This document shows positions 11,809-24,745 of a stretch of DNA of 64,000 nucleotides, in pieces. A program made the position numbers and the translations under genes. The stretch spans positions 10,155,501 through 10,219,500 of the forward strand of contig JBBMNZ010000017.1 in the NCBI GenBank assembly GCA_037954325.1. The letters are read 5' to 3'. Positions within the stretch are counted from its first letter, which is position 1. Every line of letters starts with the position of its first letter. The notes under the pieces are model-generated. The model saw only the letters and a list, made by a program, of their open reading frames with translations, had not been told where the DNA came from and searched no databases. The DNA is from Fistularia commersonii. Lineage: Eukaryota > Chordata > Actinopteri > Syngnathiformes > Fistulariidae.

Positions 11809-14509
11809 TTGGCCCGCGCGTTGACACATTCATGTGTTCATGTCTGTGTGTTCGGTGGGCATTTGCACACACTCACACAGACACACACACACACACCACC
11901 ATACTTATCATTCTTCACAGCTTTAACCCTCATGTCAAGTGGTTTAGGTTGTTTTAACTAGGTTGTGAGTCAGCAGAGGTCACCAAAAGGATTAGTGTAA
12001 AATCGTCTGTAGAATTACTGATTATGTTTGGAACTGGTTACAGCTTTTGTCCAAGTGCTAAGAAAATAAAGTAAAATAAATCAAAGAAATTGACAGATTG
12101 CAAGTTAAATACATCTGAAACCGAGTAAAACCCTCATCAAATAAATAAATACACATATTGCTCCCTGCTTTCAGTACCCTGATGGAGCTCTTCAGTTAAT
12201 ACAATACATTGATTAAAGTAATTAAAGGGCTTTTACTACTTAGTTAATTGAAATACCAAGCAAGGTAAATTTTGGCACGGTTTCTTTCAGTCGTGCAACA
12301 CTGTCACATGCAACTTATACCAGCTTTTGGCAACAACTACTAAGATTTTTAAAAAGCTATCCTGGTTCAATATTTAGAAGTTAAAAAAGCTATTCAATAA
12401 AATGTTGTGGAAGTTTAATGCTTCCATGGGACAGCAAAAACAGTTGGAAGAAATATTATTGTGATAATGGTATTGTCATCAACACAACCCTTAATATTAG
12501 TCCTCTTAACTATCATTGGAATATGGTATAGTTTCCCGTCGTTCTCATAGTCGTATTTTGTCAACAACCATTGACAACACTAACCGTAACACAAACATTT
12601 TTTTCTTTGAGACCACGTCTGAAAAGACGGTTTGACATTTGATGCAGAAGTTTTATCATGTAGCTTTTTAGAACTTTCAGATCCAAAAGATCATTGCAAT
12701 TGGCCCCATTATATTACAAGACTGACGTCTTTGATTTTAACCAATTTAAAGAAACCGCCCACACAAAGAAGTAGTTGTCCTTTTCGAGTGTAAATCAGTG
12801 AAAAAAGCATGATTTTGTAATGTGTAAATACCAAGTCAGATGCCTATGATTAGTATTTATATGATTATGTTTACATCACTTCTTTCTGTACTACATCTCT
12901 TGGTTCCCTGTCCCACAGTGAAAGATAAGGACACGTGACGAATACAAGATAAGACAGGAAACTGTACAGACAGAACAGCTGTAAAAGTGATCTTCGAATT
13001 GCCCACCATGCTCTGCCCAGCCCATACTGGAAACTTCTGGTATATCATGTATCTGCTCATATCAATATTTCCCAATATTCAGAAATAATACAAAATCTTT
13101 TACTCTTAACTGCAGACATCTAAGCTAGAACCCAGCTGTTGTGGACATAAATTGTAAACATTCGCTCTTCGCCATGGGGTCAGGAGTTGGTGGCCTCACT
13201 CTGACTCAAGGGTCACAATACTTAAATACCACAGTCACTTGACATTATCCCACAATCATGTGACATATCTTTGTACAGTATTCCGAAGTGCACTGGCTAG
13301 CTTGGTTTTCTTTTGGCATCTGTGGAACTCTGTCAGAATTACTGTCAAACACGTTGAATTTGTTAAGAGAGCGGCAGACAAAACATGGAGAGAGCCACAG
13401 GAGGGGGGCTCTCAAACAATAGTAGGAATGCTTTGTGTTCTTTTGTCCCATTGTGTGAGCTCTCAGACGCTGTTTGCCTGCTGCAGCATGTTTATATTCA
13501 CTGTACGTGCTTGAGTAAAACATTTCTTCTCCTCAACAGCTGAACATTTTGCTCGTGACCTGTATTTTTGATCCAAGGATTGGTAACATTTCACCAAGAT
13601 CAATGTCTTTCTCTGTGTTTCTTTTTGTTTTTGTAAAATGTCTCGTTATTCCTTTTGCACAACAAACGTACAAGTGCGTGCGTTGTAACTTGAATCACGG
13701 ATTATCACTGTGCTAAATTCTAATCCAGCTTTGCTGTTACCTTGAGGGTATTTATACTCTGCATATACAACACTTTACTGAAAAAGTACAGCTGACACAC
13801 ACATCATTCACTAGAAGTCCATGTGCCGATGTTCCTTAAAAGTAAAAACTTTGAAAGGGGTTAGGTGTCAGCTCACATTTTTTCTAATTCTACTATATCA
13901 GGTGATGAAAGACATGCACCCTCCTACTACAAATAAACAGGGATTAACAGGGAAAGTCAGAGAGCTTTCTATATACCTTGGAAGATATACTTTGATATTA
14001 TTGTAGAATTTGTTTTTTGATCTTACTGACAAGACCCAATGTCAGACCCAATACACAGGAGAGCCTAATCGCCCAATAAATAAATGTTCGGTCCTGCCAG
14101 ACAATGTCTGTATCAAAAGTACATGTATCCATTATTCAAAATATCCATATCAGCGTATCGGTCACATATTTCTGACTTAATTGGCTTTGAAGCAGTATAT
14201 AAATGCCCTTGTAGTGAAGCTAATTTGAACATCATACTGCTCGACATCTTTAATGTCGCTTTCATATGATAAATGGTCATTGTCAGTAAGATGCCTATTA
14301 AAGATAGGAGGATATTCCTTTTTTCCCTATTGTGAAGAAGTTAAAAATAAGTTCAGCCTAACATTGTCATCCACTGCATTTCATCTAAATTAGGGTCTTT
14401 AGCTAGAGAGTTGTAATAAGTGTTATCAGATATTTGATAAAACATCCAGAAGCACATACATTGTGAAAAAAAATATATTAAATATCAACCAACCAATATA
14501 TGAGTCAGG

Positions 14510-14614
14510 TTCTAATACATACTCTTCTGTTTCTTTCGGCTTCAGGAGGTCGCCACGGTGAATCAACCCCCTCCATCTAACCCTATTTCCTCTTGTCTCT
14601 CTTCTTCTAATACA
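14510..14614 (-). mobile_element. Truncated RTE LINE 3' end with 10-bp target duplication
   Basis: The insertion at 14520-14604 (ttctttcggcttcaggaggtcgccacgg... ccatctaaccctatttcctc) matches the family's 3' end. It is flanked by ttctaataca at 14510-14519 and 14605-14614. Confidence 0.75.
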
Positions 14615-14692
14615 GACGAATTAAATAATAAATTTTGAGCTATTAAGCTGTAAGGTGGCCTTTCTTTACCTTCATGTTGTTTTCATCTCCAG

Positions 14693-14950
14693 GAGGTCAA
14701 GCACTGGACCGGTTGGCAAAGAAGATGGTCGTCATAGCAACCATAACCACACCAAATCGGCAAGAGTCAAGTCTGTCCATCATCTCCCAAACTGCAAGAA
14801 GACGCCAAACCGGAGTCCCTCCACATCTCTGCGTCGCTCCACCTCACCGCCACCCTCTTCTATTCCAACTCTTTGCTTCACATCATCGAGTGCTGCTCAA
14901 AATGGGAGGCAAAACCTTCATGAAGACACACCTCAGACAGCTCTCATCAA
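14693..14950 (+). CDS. Unrecognised gene, internal exon D
   Basis: Acceptor tttcatctccag and donor ATCAA|gtaagag bound 258 bases. Entered in phase 2 from exon C (AG+G gives Arg), it encodes 85 residues starting RSSTGPVGKEDGRHSNHNHT. A centre rich in Arg, Ser and Pro follows (NRSPSTSLRRSTSPPPSS), and the exon leaves in phase 2. The composition suggests a disordered tail with many possible phosphorylation sites. A second frame over the same bases is open throughout (starting GQALDRLAKK) but does not fit the phase of exon C. Function unknown. Confidence 0.72.
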
Positions 14951-15917
14951 GTAAGAGCCTTCAAATAATTTTTAAATCATTTTTTCTGTTTCTACCTCTG
15001 AGGGCTGAGGTGATATACCTTTGATTATATTTTTTTATGCATTGCAGAACCTTAAATAATTGAGCTTTAATTTATAAGGAATGTAATCAATCAAAAGCCT
15101 GAAGCACAGTTACTGGATAGTGACAGTTGAAAAGCATGTCAAACAGATGTTTCAGCAATTTTCGTGGGATTTGTCTTTAATTTTTCTTTTAATTTTACAG
15201 TCAGTTTGGAAGATTTAAGGTTATGACTTGTTGAACATTTTTTGTCCATTTTATTGTAGTTTAGCATTCATTTTATTGGTTCTTGTATCATTGTTTTCAA
15301 AATTACCCTTCAAATGAGTGAATTAGAAATGCCCTTCTTGGAACATGAAATTATTGAGCCGCCATCTATCCCAATTGGTGCACACCCAGCTCAGATAAGC
15401 TAAAAGCCAGAGATATATTAAAACAAGATGCTGCATCAGGATATAGTTAATCAAGTCCTAAGCCTCTGTTTCATATACAGTGGAAAAGCATGTCAGACAG
15501 ATGCGTGTCAGTCCAAATGCTAGTGACTGCAATTTCACCCCACCTGTGTTTACCTTTTACCTTGGCACTGACCGATAGCTTAAAGAGAAATATGCTTAAC
15601 TGTGTGCTTGTCATCTTGATGAATTGAGGGATTTAAGTTGAACAATCTCCTGTGCTTAGAACTGATGAGAGGAAAGGTAGTTTATGATTGCTCAGGGAGG
15701 AAAGATATTCTTCTACAGGCAACCACCTCAGAAATCCACAGAAAAGCAAAAGAATAATATTTTTTTACTTGAATGCCATGGCAAGTGACGTCATTTAGTT
15801 AGAAAGGTGTTTCTGAAAGTTAAGTTGGTGAGCATTCATTCCTTACTGATTGCCCGATGATGTATGCTCTGTTAGCTCAAAGCACGTGCAAATCTGCTTT
15901 TAAGGCTTTGTTTGTGA

Positions 15918-16047
15918 TGTAGTAAAAGACGACATGAAGTTAGTTTGTGTAAGAGAGGAGGACAAAGAGGAGAGGATTAGATGGAGATAGATGATTCGCT
16001 GTGTCGACCCCAGGAGGGAGCAGTCAAACAGAAAACTAGAAGAACGA
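15918..16047 (+). mobile_element. RTE LINE 3' fragment, + orientation
   Basis: The run gtaagagaggaggacaaaga... gattagatggagatagatg ... gaccccaggagggagcagtc matches the 3' end of the family at 9549 in the same orientation. It is more diverged and ends in a short A/G-rich tail. Confidence 0.7.
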
Positions 16048-16384
16048 TCAAAGTGTTACCTCAGGAAAGGTCAATGTGTACTTTTTATTTTCCTTTTATT
16101 TCTTTAAATATATTTTAAATACTATCCTAGTGGATTTGATCGTCATGACCATGAGAGACTCCAGATCCACAACTACGTAAGAACTGATGTATTCTTTGAG
16201 GTTTGAGTATTTGTTTCCGCATAACAATGTTATTGTTACAAATCGCTTCCAACAAAACATTATACGACTGTTAGTTTGCCAATAATACACAAGGGGGACA
16301 AAGCTGTCTATCTGCTCAAAACTGCTGACAAACACAAAAGCTCCTGTTAATTCTATTAAGTTTTTTATTCTTGCACAATCTTGC

Positions 16385-18135
16385 AGTCTACAGTGATGTG
16401 CCTCTCAAAATCCTGATGTATGACTGTCAGTGTCACCTGCCCTGTGTGAAACAGTCTCCGATCTGTCCTTTTGAATGTTTCCAACTGAATATTTTTAAAC
16501 CTCAGCCTCACCTGTTGGAAAGCATTGACAGGTGTGTAACACTTACACAGTGTTATCGGTTTCTGCTCTCACTTCTGATCACAATGTCATCTGTAAAAAT
16601 CATGGTCCATGGGGATTCCTTTCTAACCTCATCTGTCAGCCAGCCCATCACCACCACAAACAAAAATGGGCTTTTCAGAGCTTATCCCTGATGAAGTCCC
16701 ACCTCCACCTTGAACTTCTCTGTCACCCCCACAGCACACCTCACCATCGTCTCATAGCTAGCATACATGTCCTGCACCAGTCTCACATACTTTTCTGCTA
16801 CTCCAGACTTCCTCATACAATACCAGAGTTCACCCTTTGTTTTGCCTTTGCAACCTCTATGTTTACCTTATGCTGTGTCTTCCTGTACTCCTGTCTGTTC
16901 TCTTCAGTCCCCTCAGTGTCCCACTTCTTCTTTGCTAACCGCTTGCTCTGTATATACTCCTGCACTTCCACACCACCTGCATCACCAAGTCTCCTTATCT
17001 ACTTTCTTTCCAGATGATACATCGAGTACTCTCTCACCTATCTCCCTGATAGCATTAGCTGTAGTTGTCCAGTCATCTGGAAGCTCTCCCTGACCACCCA
17101 GAGCCTTTCTCAACTCCTCCTTGAAAACCATACAACACTCCTCCCTTTTCCCATTCCCTCTCTGCGCTGTCATCTCTTTACTGGCGTGTGCAGCCATTTA
17201 TTGAGGGCGACAGAAATATTTTAACACATTAAGATGTTACAAGATCGCCATAATCTTCAAATTTAAAATTACATTTTTAAAAATGAACAAACTAAACCAA
17301 AATACATTTTAATTGAGTACTCAATTATTTTCAGAAGCCACAGGGAGCCACTTCAGACAGATCAAAGAGCCGCAGCTTGCCGACCCCTGGCCTGCCTGCA
17401 CCAACATGCCCACTGAAGTCTGCACCAATTACCACTCTCTCATCTCTGGGGATATTCTGCATCACTTCATCTAAGTCATTCCAGAATGTCTCCTTCTCCT
17501 CTAACTCACATCCCACCTGCGGGGCATAGCCCCTAACAACATTGGGCATCACACCTTCAATTTCCAGTTTCAGACTCAGTCTACCTGACATTCTTTTCAC
17601 TTCTAGAGCATTCCTAACAAACTCCTCTTTCAAGATAACTCTTGCTCCATTTCTCTTCCTTTCAGTACCATGATAGTACAATTTAAAGCCTGCTCCTAAG
17701 CTTCTCCTAAGCCTTACTACCTTTCCACCTGGTCTCTTGAACACACAGTATATCCACCTTCCTTCCTTGCATCATGACCAACTCTACCTTTTCCTGTCAT
17801 AGTCCTGATATTAAAAGTCTCTACTCTCAGTAGGGACTCCCAGGCTCTTGCCTTCCTCTTCTCTATCTGCTTCCAAACACGCCTTCCTTCTTTCCTTCAT
17901 CGACCCACAGGAGCCCAATTTCCACTGTTACCCTGTAGGTCATCGGTACCAATGGTGTCTCGACCATTTCAGTATGAGACCATCAGGTTTGATTCACATG
18001 TTTGGTTTTGGCAAAAGTTTTACTCCAGATGCCCTTCCTGTCACAACCCTCTGCATTTATTTGGGCTTGGGACTGGCACAGGGAGATACTAACCTGTGCC
18101 CCCCTGAGGCTGCATTTCTGTCAGACTCTTACAGT
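16385..18135 (-). mobile_element. Large decayed RTE LINE copy (endonuclease and part of reverse transcriptase)
   Basis: Read on the - strand from about 18135, the element enters an apurinic-type endonuclease region. It includes ARVILKEEFVRNALEVKR and IPRDERVVIGADFSGHVGAG, where the GADF(N/S)GHVG motif is the conserved metal-binding and catalytic Asp/His segment. After a break at about 17390, a linker reading ALGGQGELPDDWTTTANAI follows, then reverse transcriptase pieces down to about 16385. Internal deletions and frameshifts make it inactive. The unrelated insert at 17210-17389 splits it. Confidence 0.8.
17210..17389 (-). mobile_element. hAT-like transposon end nested in the RTE copy
   Basis: On the - strand the insert begins CAGGGGTCGGCAAGCTGCGG, a terminus typical of hAT-type non-autonomous elements, and runs through AT-rich sequence. 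The left boundary near 17210 is uncertain and no matching 8-base target duplication was found, so this is a truncated end. It breaks the LINE endonuclease frame and is therefore younger than the LINE. Confidence 0.6.
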
Positions 18136-21100
18136 ATTTCTATACTAATAATAATAATGTTTGTTATCATAGTAAAAGGCTTGCGAAAGAAGGACGGATG
18201 TGTTTAAAGAATAGACCAAAGCATTTTATCTTAAAACAAATTCGATTTCATTTTAAGAAATCCAACTTCATCCTTAAATGCCATGTGTCTTTGCCTGCAC
18301 CAATTTGGATAAAATGGCGTGTTGTCCTGCTCTCAGGCACAAGATGCTTGGAGTTCCTTGTACCAGGGAGAGCTTTTGGGGATATTGACAGTGAAACTGG
18401 ATTGGAACAGCTATAAATATGAATGGTAGATGCACAATTCAAAAACTTTTCGAAGCAAGGAATTGTATCAAAGTGCCATCTATGGTTAATTATGTCACAT
18501 GTTGCAGTAAAAAAATGCTTGACAGGTCATACTAACGTGCAAGCTGAACATTGCATTTGAATGTTTATGCATTGGCTGACAAGTTGCTCAGCGTGAATCT
18601 ATTGATGTTGACACATGAAGCTCAGAGCAGCTGCCCCGTATTCCCAGCTGCCCAAGGTTCCAGTGGTTTGGAGCAGTGTTCACTCCTTCAGCTGTTAACA
18701 GTGGATCACCCATGATGTTCTAATCTGCGCTTTAGGTATTCCATTTCAATCGTATAAAAAATTCTGAAAATAATCATTGACAATATAATAATGTTTATTA
18801 AATGGATACAAAGGAGACACGATTAAATATTGATATTTCAAATGTTTAGAAACTTGCAATATTGCCCTTACATGACGCTCTATTAAAGTTTTTGAATTCA
18901 GGGCATTCCAATAGATAACAAATACATGCCTTTAGTTCTAAAAAAATAGTTCGAAATAAATAAAAATTGTTTCCGTATTAATGATCACCCAATTAATCGT
19001 CATTTAGCAGATTGGAATATTGCAAAGCAATCTGTGAATAAAATAGATATGTACATATTATAAGTTTGTAAATCAATTTCACACCCATTGCTTTCGTAAA
19101 TATCCTGCTTCGTATATTTGCCTGTTCATTTCACTCAGGAATGTATAAAAGTCCCAAATATCACACTTTTGCCTTCCTAACAGGTTTATGATGTGTGAAT
19201 GACTAAGAGAGAAAGAGATAATCCAGGCTGTTTTATTTTCCATAACATTTTACAGCTGGGAGGGTCGGGACACACCAGCTTGGAAAAAGACCTGTAGTTT
19301 CCTGTTTGGTTGGTTACACACCTCCGGTACAATATGTCACTCCCAACGATTATGGGAGGTGCACACATCTGCCCTGTAGTACTGCACTGTGTGACCCGGT
19401 GCAGGGTAACAGCACAACAAATTGAGGCTTTCATTTGATTATTAAAAATATACATATAATGGAAATCAATGTTTTGCTGCCTGTATTCTGTATCATTCTC
19501 AACTTCATTCCTCTTGAGAGGACAAATGAGAGGCTATAAAAAAACACTTTTTCCACAGCCCTCTGTCATTTTTTTTTTCATACTGTCAAAGATTGAAAAA
19601 AATAATCTATACAACAACAAATATACTCCATATACATTAATTAAAGATCCATGGTATTCAAATTATATATTAAAAATCATTGGGACACAAACTTATACCT
19701 ATACATTAACTTTTTTTCTGACTGCAGCTAGTCTTCAGTATCTGCTTTGCTAAATTGCAGTGTGCTAAGTGTGCAAAATCCATTTTTTTTTAATTTGTTT
19801 TTTAGTCAATGTCAAGCAATTCCGACGACATCGATCTTTCTGCAGTAATTAATTACAGACAACAGCCTTGTAAGAGTGATATGTCCTCACCGCAGCAGCT
19901 GATTAGCCTTTGTTGAGTTATTAGAAGTAAGAGATGAGTTGTTGTATTAGCCTAAGGAAATCTGCTCCACCAGAGAACTCAGACCAAGTCTGTGTGGTTG
20001 ATGAACGCTAGCTTCTCTCAGGCACTTGTAAATTGTCTGTGCAGAGATTCTGTTTGTTCAAACCACACACTACTTGAGCTCTAGCTGATCCTTGCAGCGC
20101 CCTCAATTTGGCAGGCTAATGGTTAGATCTTGAACTGTGTTTGCGCGGGCATGCAGTGCCAAGTCGCTGTAAGCAATTTCTAAACTGGATCATTGTTGAA
20201 AATTTATGCTCTAAGCTTCACTCATTCAGGATCAGGTGCTGTGTGCTTGTCAATACAGAGCACTGGTGACCTACTTTTTACAAGGGTGCAAGGCATCAGT
20301 GTAGAGGGCTTTTCAACTAAGTTGACTGAATACACTTGAAACTTAATAATAAACAATTTTAATATGCTTTGACCAATTGTGTCACTCAAGGACATATTAT
20401 GAAGCCTGGCTCCAAGGACAGCGCCTTGTTTTGAAACATTATGTGATGTGATTGAACCGAGGGATGGCAGCTACTGTTGGTCACATAAATCATACTGGCC
20501 CAAACACTACTTTCTTCGTAGACTATATTAAGATTAATATATTAACTTTCGAACTCCCGACAAAGGGCAACACGGCATCCTGACTAAGATCACCAGTCTC
20601 CATTTACATTGTATTCCCAAAGATGTTGGAAGTCAGAATGATAAGGAAGGGAGTCTGACAGATCTGTGGGGTGAAATAAAAGAATGGCGGATACATCTGG
20701 CTGCCAGCCTCTCGTACGACCCCCTAGGAACGGGATTACTGGTGCTTTTTTCCATCAATTTCTGATCCTGTATGTATACAATCTTAAAGCTACAGCAGTT
20801 AACAGAATTGACATGCCAGCTGCAACAGTCCAGTCACCCTCTCCCTGCTGACTTCTGATATCCGTGTCAATGTGATGTATGATCTGGATTTCGGGGGATT
20901 TAGGTGGACTCTAATTGACAACCCCACCCCCACATCAAATTTGTATGGAGATCATGGCTTTTAATCAGCATTTTGATATTAAGTACAAGCGTAAGAGATG
21001 GATTATCTTTGGAGCCATGAAATGCACTCCAACAGTGATATAAAGAAATGAGTGGGGATTAATTTTTGTCACAAATAAGATGTTTGAGCTCATGGAATAA

Positions 21101-22009
21101 CTCTTAATGTCAGGCTCTGAGCGACAGATATAAAGGGTATCACAAAATGCCATAGTGGTTTTGTGATACATGATAACTATACATGCATACCAACATTTTT
21201 TAGACAACAAGTTAAAGAAGTTTCCTGACAGCAATGTTAACACAGCCACTGATAACTAAGAAATAGACGTAATCCCAATTTATTATCAGCTTCTAAACAG
21301 TGACCATACTGCTGGATAAAGCAAAATGTAAGAATGTGATACTAAAATTCTAGCAAATCATAATAATCAATCCTCACAAGCTTCTGACACTAGGACAAGC
21401 AAACAAAATAGCTGCAAATGCTTTTTTGACAGTCATTTATATATATTTTTTAAAATAGCACAAATATGTTAATATTTGTATTTAACTAAATGTCCTATGG
21501 GGAGGAGGGTTGGATGTCGTGTGGCCTTTGTTTCAAGATTTTATGTAGCAAACACTTTCTACCTACATATTGTGCTCAGTGTATTGAGTGGTATTTGACT
21601 GTGGGAAAAAAGGAAAGGCCTCTGATGTGTGCAGGAAGATGAGCTCAGCTGTCCCATCTGCACCTCTGTGATGGACAGTATCGGCCTCCAGGAGGCCCTG
21701 ACACACCCATCCTGAAATGACTTTTCCACTTTGTGTAGAGCTGTCATGCAGAAGTCCAGCTGTCTAATGTCAGTCTCTTCCTCACTGATTTAAAGCACAC
21801 GAGGCAAAAGGATCGGCCACAGCAAAGATGTTGTGGAGAGGATGTCTAGGAGGAAAATAGAGTAGATGTATTAACATTAGAGCTGGCTCATATTTGTAAT
21901 GTTCTGTTTTTTAGTCATTGCTTCTTTTCATTTAAAAATTAACATGCATGATTGTACTTGCCACATCCATGTCCTTTATGAGGATTTTTTTTTAAATATA
22001 TATATTTTT

Positions 22010-22245
22010 TGGTGGTGCATGTGGTTGGCACTTCCTGCTCACAGCAAGTTTCCTAGTTTGATTCTAAATGGCTCCTTCCTGTGTGGAGTGTTTGCCTAAT
22101 ATTCCCTTGCCTAAATGAGTTCTCCAGGTCCTCCAAATTATTCCCACAGACCAATAGCATACTGTTGGTTAATCAAATAGTCCAGAATGTCCATGGGCGT
22201 GAATGAGCGAGGGAAATGGTTTTGTGCCTCTGTATTTGGTAATAT
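22010..22245 (+). repeat. Diverged copy of the teleost interspersed repeat
   Basis: Blocks in order: ggtggtgcatgtggttggcac, ctgctcacagcaagtttcct, tagtttgattctaaatggct, ctgtgtggagtgtttgc, gagttctccaggtcctcc, and gtccatgggcgtgaatgagc. These follow the head-to-middle order of the family; the tail is missing or unrecognisable. Confidence 0.7.
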
Positions 22246-23435
22246 TTGCCAGAGATCATCAGAAATGAGTCCATTGTGCAGGACAATTATTCAATTATTA
22301 AATACAATTATTTGCCTTTTTCATAATTTTAGTAATTTTACTTGATTATGTTTTTCCGCATTATGCAAAAATGCAATAAGTGAACTAATAACATTTAAGA
22401 TAAAAAATACACTATTTACAAAGTCATAAAAACTCCAGAGCTAATTTACAGGAAATTAACCGAAAATTTGTAAGAAATCTCTTAGATAATTGAGCAGCAT
22501 TGGGGGAAAAACATGATGTATATGTTTTTTTAATTTGTTATCACTTTTCCAAAGTATACATTCAAAAGCTCAGATCAGTGCTGGCAATTCAGAAACCCTT
22601 ATGTGTCAGTGTCAAAAAAGTCATAATAGTATAATTGTATTTGTTTTCCTTCATATTCTCAAGCCCTATTATTAGCCACCATCTCTGGTAGTTAGAGCAA
22701 TATGCCTCGTCCATATTGAATTTGCTGTAGAATAATGGCTCTAAGAAAAACTTCAATAGTTACACATCCCTACACACACACATATTTTAAGCCAGTTCAT
22801 TTTAGTAGAATTTTGATAGACAGCTTTGTGTGAAGCTACAAATGTTTCAGGGCTCCAAGTGCCAACTGTGATTGACAAAATGCCTGACAGAAACTGGAGC
22901 AACCGGTTTGCTCTCTTCCATAAAAGTATGATGATACACCATGTTATCATATCTGTATTTGTTATTATACAAAAAGTCACCTGTAAATGACACTGACATA
23001 CATTAATACACTTACATCTCGAGCACATATTTCAACATTAGAACCATTTTCTTTTTGTCTATCTGTTTTTCCTTGTTGTTATGATTTTTTGAAGGGGAGG
23101 GCTCTGTCCAGCATGCCATTTCTTTCAGACTATTTTAAGGAAAAAATGTCTTCAATGGTACACTGCAATAAAACATCTATAATTGAGCTTCATTAGCCTG
23201 TAATTGAGAATTCTGCTTTGGGGATTTCTATAAGAAGTGGTGGCTCTAAATCCAGACTTAATTATTTTACCTCTATGTGTATGTGTGCCCATTCATGTGT
23301 AGTAACAATGTAAGGTAGGAATGGTTGTGTGGTTCCTGTCTGTGTCTGAGGACACTGATAGAGATGAACACGATGTGCAGGTTATAAAGGATGGAATCAC
23401 TGAACTAATTAGAGCTGTTTTTGTTTTTTACTTGT

Positions 23436-23532
23436 TTTTTTTTTTTTTTTTTTTTTGGAGGGGTGGTCGTGTAAGAGCAGGCAGAACATATGTGACCCCT
23501 GCAGTATGCCAGAAGCGCTGTGCAAGCACGCA

Positions 23533-23575
<43 letters not shown>

Positions 23576-23577
23576 AT
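23436..23577. repeat. Poly-T tract and GT microsatellite
   Basis: A T run of about 20 bases near 23438 is followed, after unique sequence, by (GT)n at about 23535-23573. Confidence 0.9.
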
Positions 23578-23984
23578 GTGTTTGGTGCGCGCATCTCCAG
23601 CATGCTGAGTATTACAGATTAATTCTTACAAATTTGATCCATTTCAAAAATACAATTTAGATTTGATTACTTCTAAATGACAGTTTCCTGTGGTCATAGC
23701 AAGGTAGGATTAGATTAAAAAAATATTTAATAATTAGTAGTTTGTGGTCCCCATCTGGGTGTGTGTAGTAAAGTTTAGTATCACCTTTAAAAATATGAAA
23801 GAAATATGTACAGCACAGAATTATAGTTAGGGGATATCCAATATATTGCCAGGCCTAACAATGACACTGGCTCTAATAACAGAGGACAAAGACGTTTGCC
23901 CGTTGTGTAACCATTTGCATTGTGTGCATTAGAGATGCCAAGGACAAAAAAGTGAGAGATTTAGGTGTGTGCATACTGCATGAA

Positions 23985-23987
<3 letters not shown>

Positions 23988-24049
<62 letters not shown>
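23988..24049. repeat. GT microsatellite
   Basis: An uninterrupted (GT)n run of about 60 bases. Confidence 0.95.
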
Positions 24050-24050
<1 letters not shown>

Positions 24051-24725
24051 TCGACTGAAGCTTGTCACCTGATCCATAGTTGTTGGCTGTACGATCAGCA
24101 CTGTGGGAGCCACTCCACAGGCTGTTACCCACCTTTAATTTGCTGTCCCAGGGGACGCCAGTGTGCATGTACAAGCCTGCACATGTGCGCAAATGTATCC
24201 ACGAGCATAATATGATACATGTGTTTTCGCATGCTGGTTCCTCGTGTGTGTGCCAATGTGCCCTGCAAGCGGCAAAATGAATCTGGCCGCACTAGGACGC
24301 ATGAAAGTTTTGCAGGCAATCAGGCAAACAGAAGCGGATGCATGGATGTGGCAGATACACACCACGTCTGTTTCTGAGATGCAGGTGTAGCGGTGTTATG
24401 TAACAGTTTGGTGAGGGCACTGGACGGATGAGTGATCACACACAGACAGTTCATTGGATTTAAAGGGAACAAAGGGGCAATAGATGCTTTCCTGCAGTGT
24501 TAAGACCAGTGAAGTGAGAACTTCATTCACCTGATAACTACATACAAATGACTTCCGAGAGACGGAACAGGGCTCTATAAATATATATCATTTTACTGTC
24601 CTCATTGGGGGAATGGTGAAAGATTTTTCTGTGATTTTTACTTTGAAATCAATAAAGACATCAGCTTTTAAATGGACCAGAAAATTTGTTATCTAAAAAA
24701 TGTGAACGAGAAGAAATCACAAGAA

Positions 24726-24745
24726 GGGGGGGGAGGGGGGGGGAT
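24726..24745. repeat. G-run tract
   Basis: Two runs of eight or more G residues separated by one A give a polypurine, possibly quadruplex-forming tract. Confidence 0.85.

Noticed and set aside
17331..17744. 137-codon - strand frame as a host gene
   Set aside because: It is an endonuclease fragment of an RTE LINE fused by chance to a hAT-like end.
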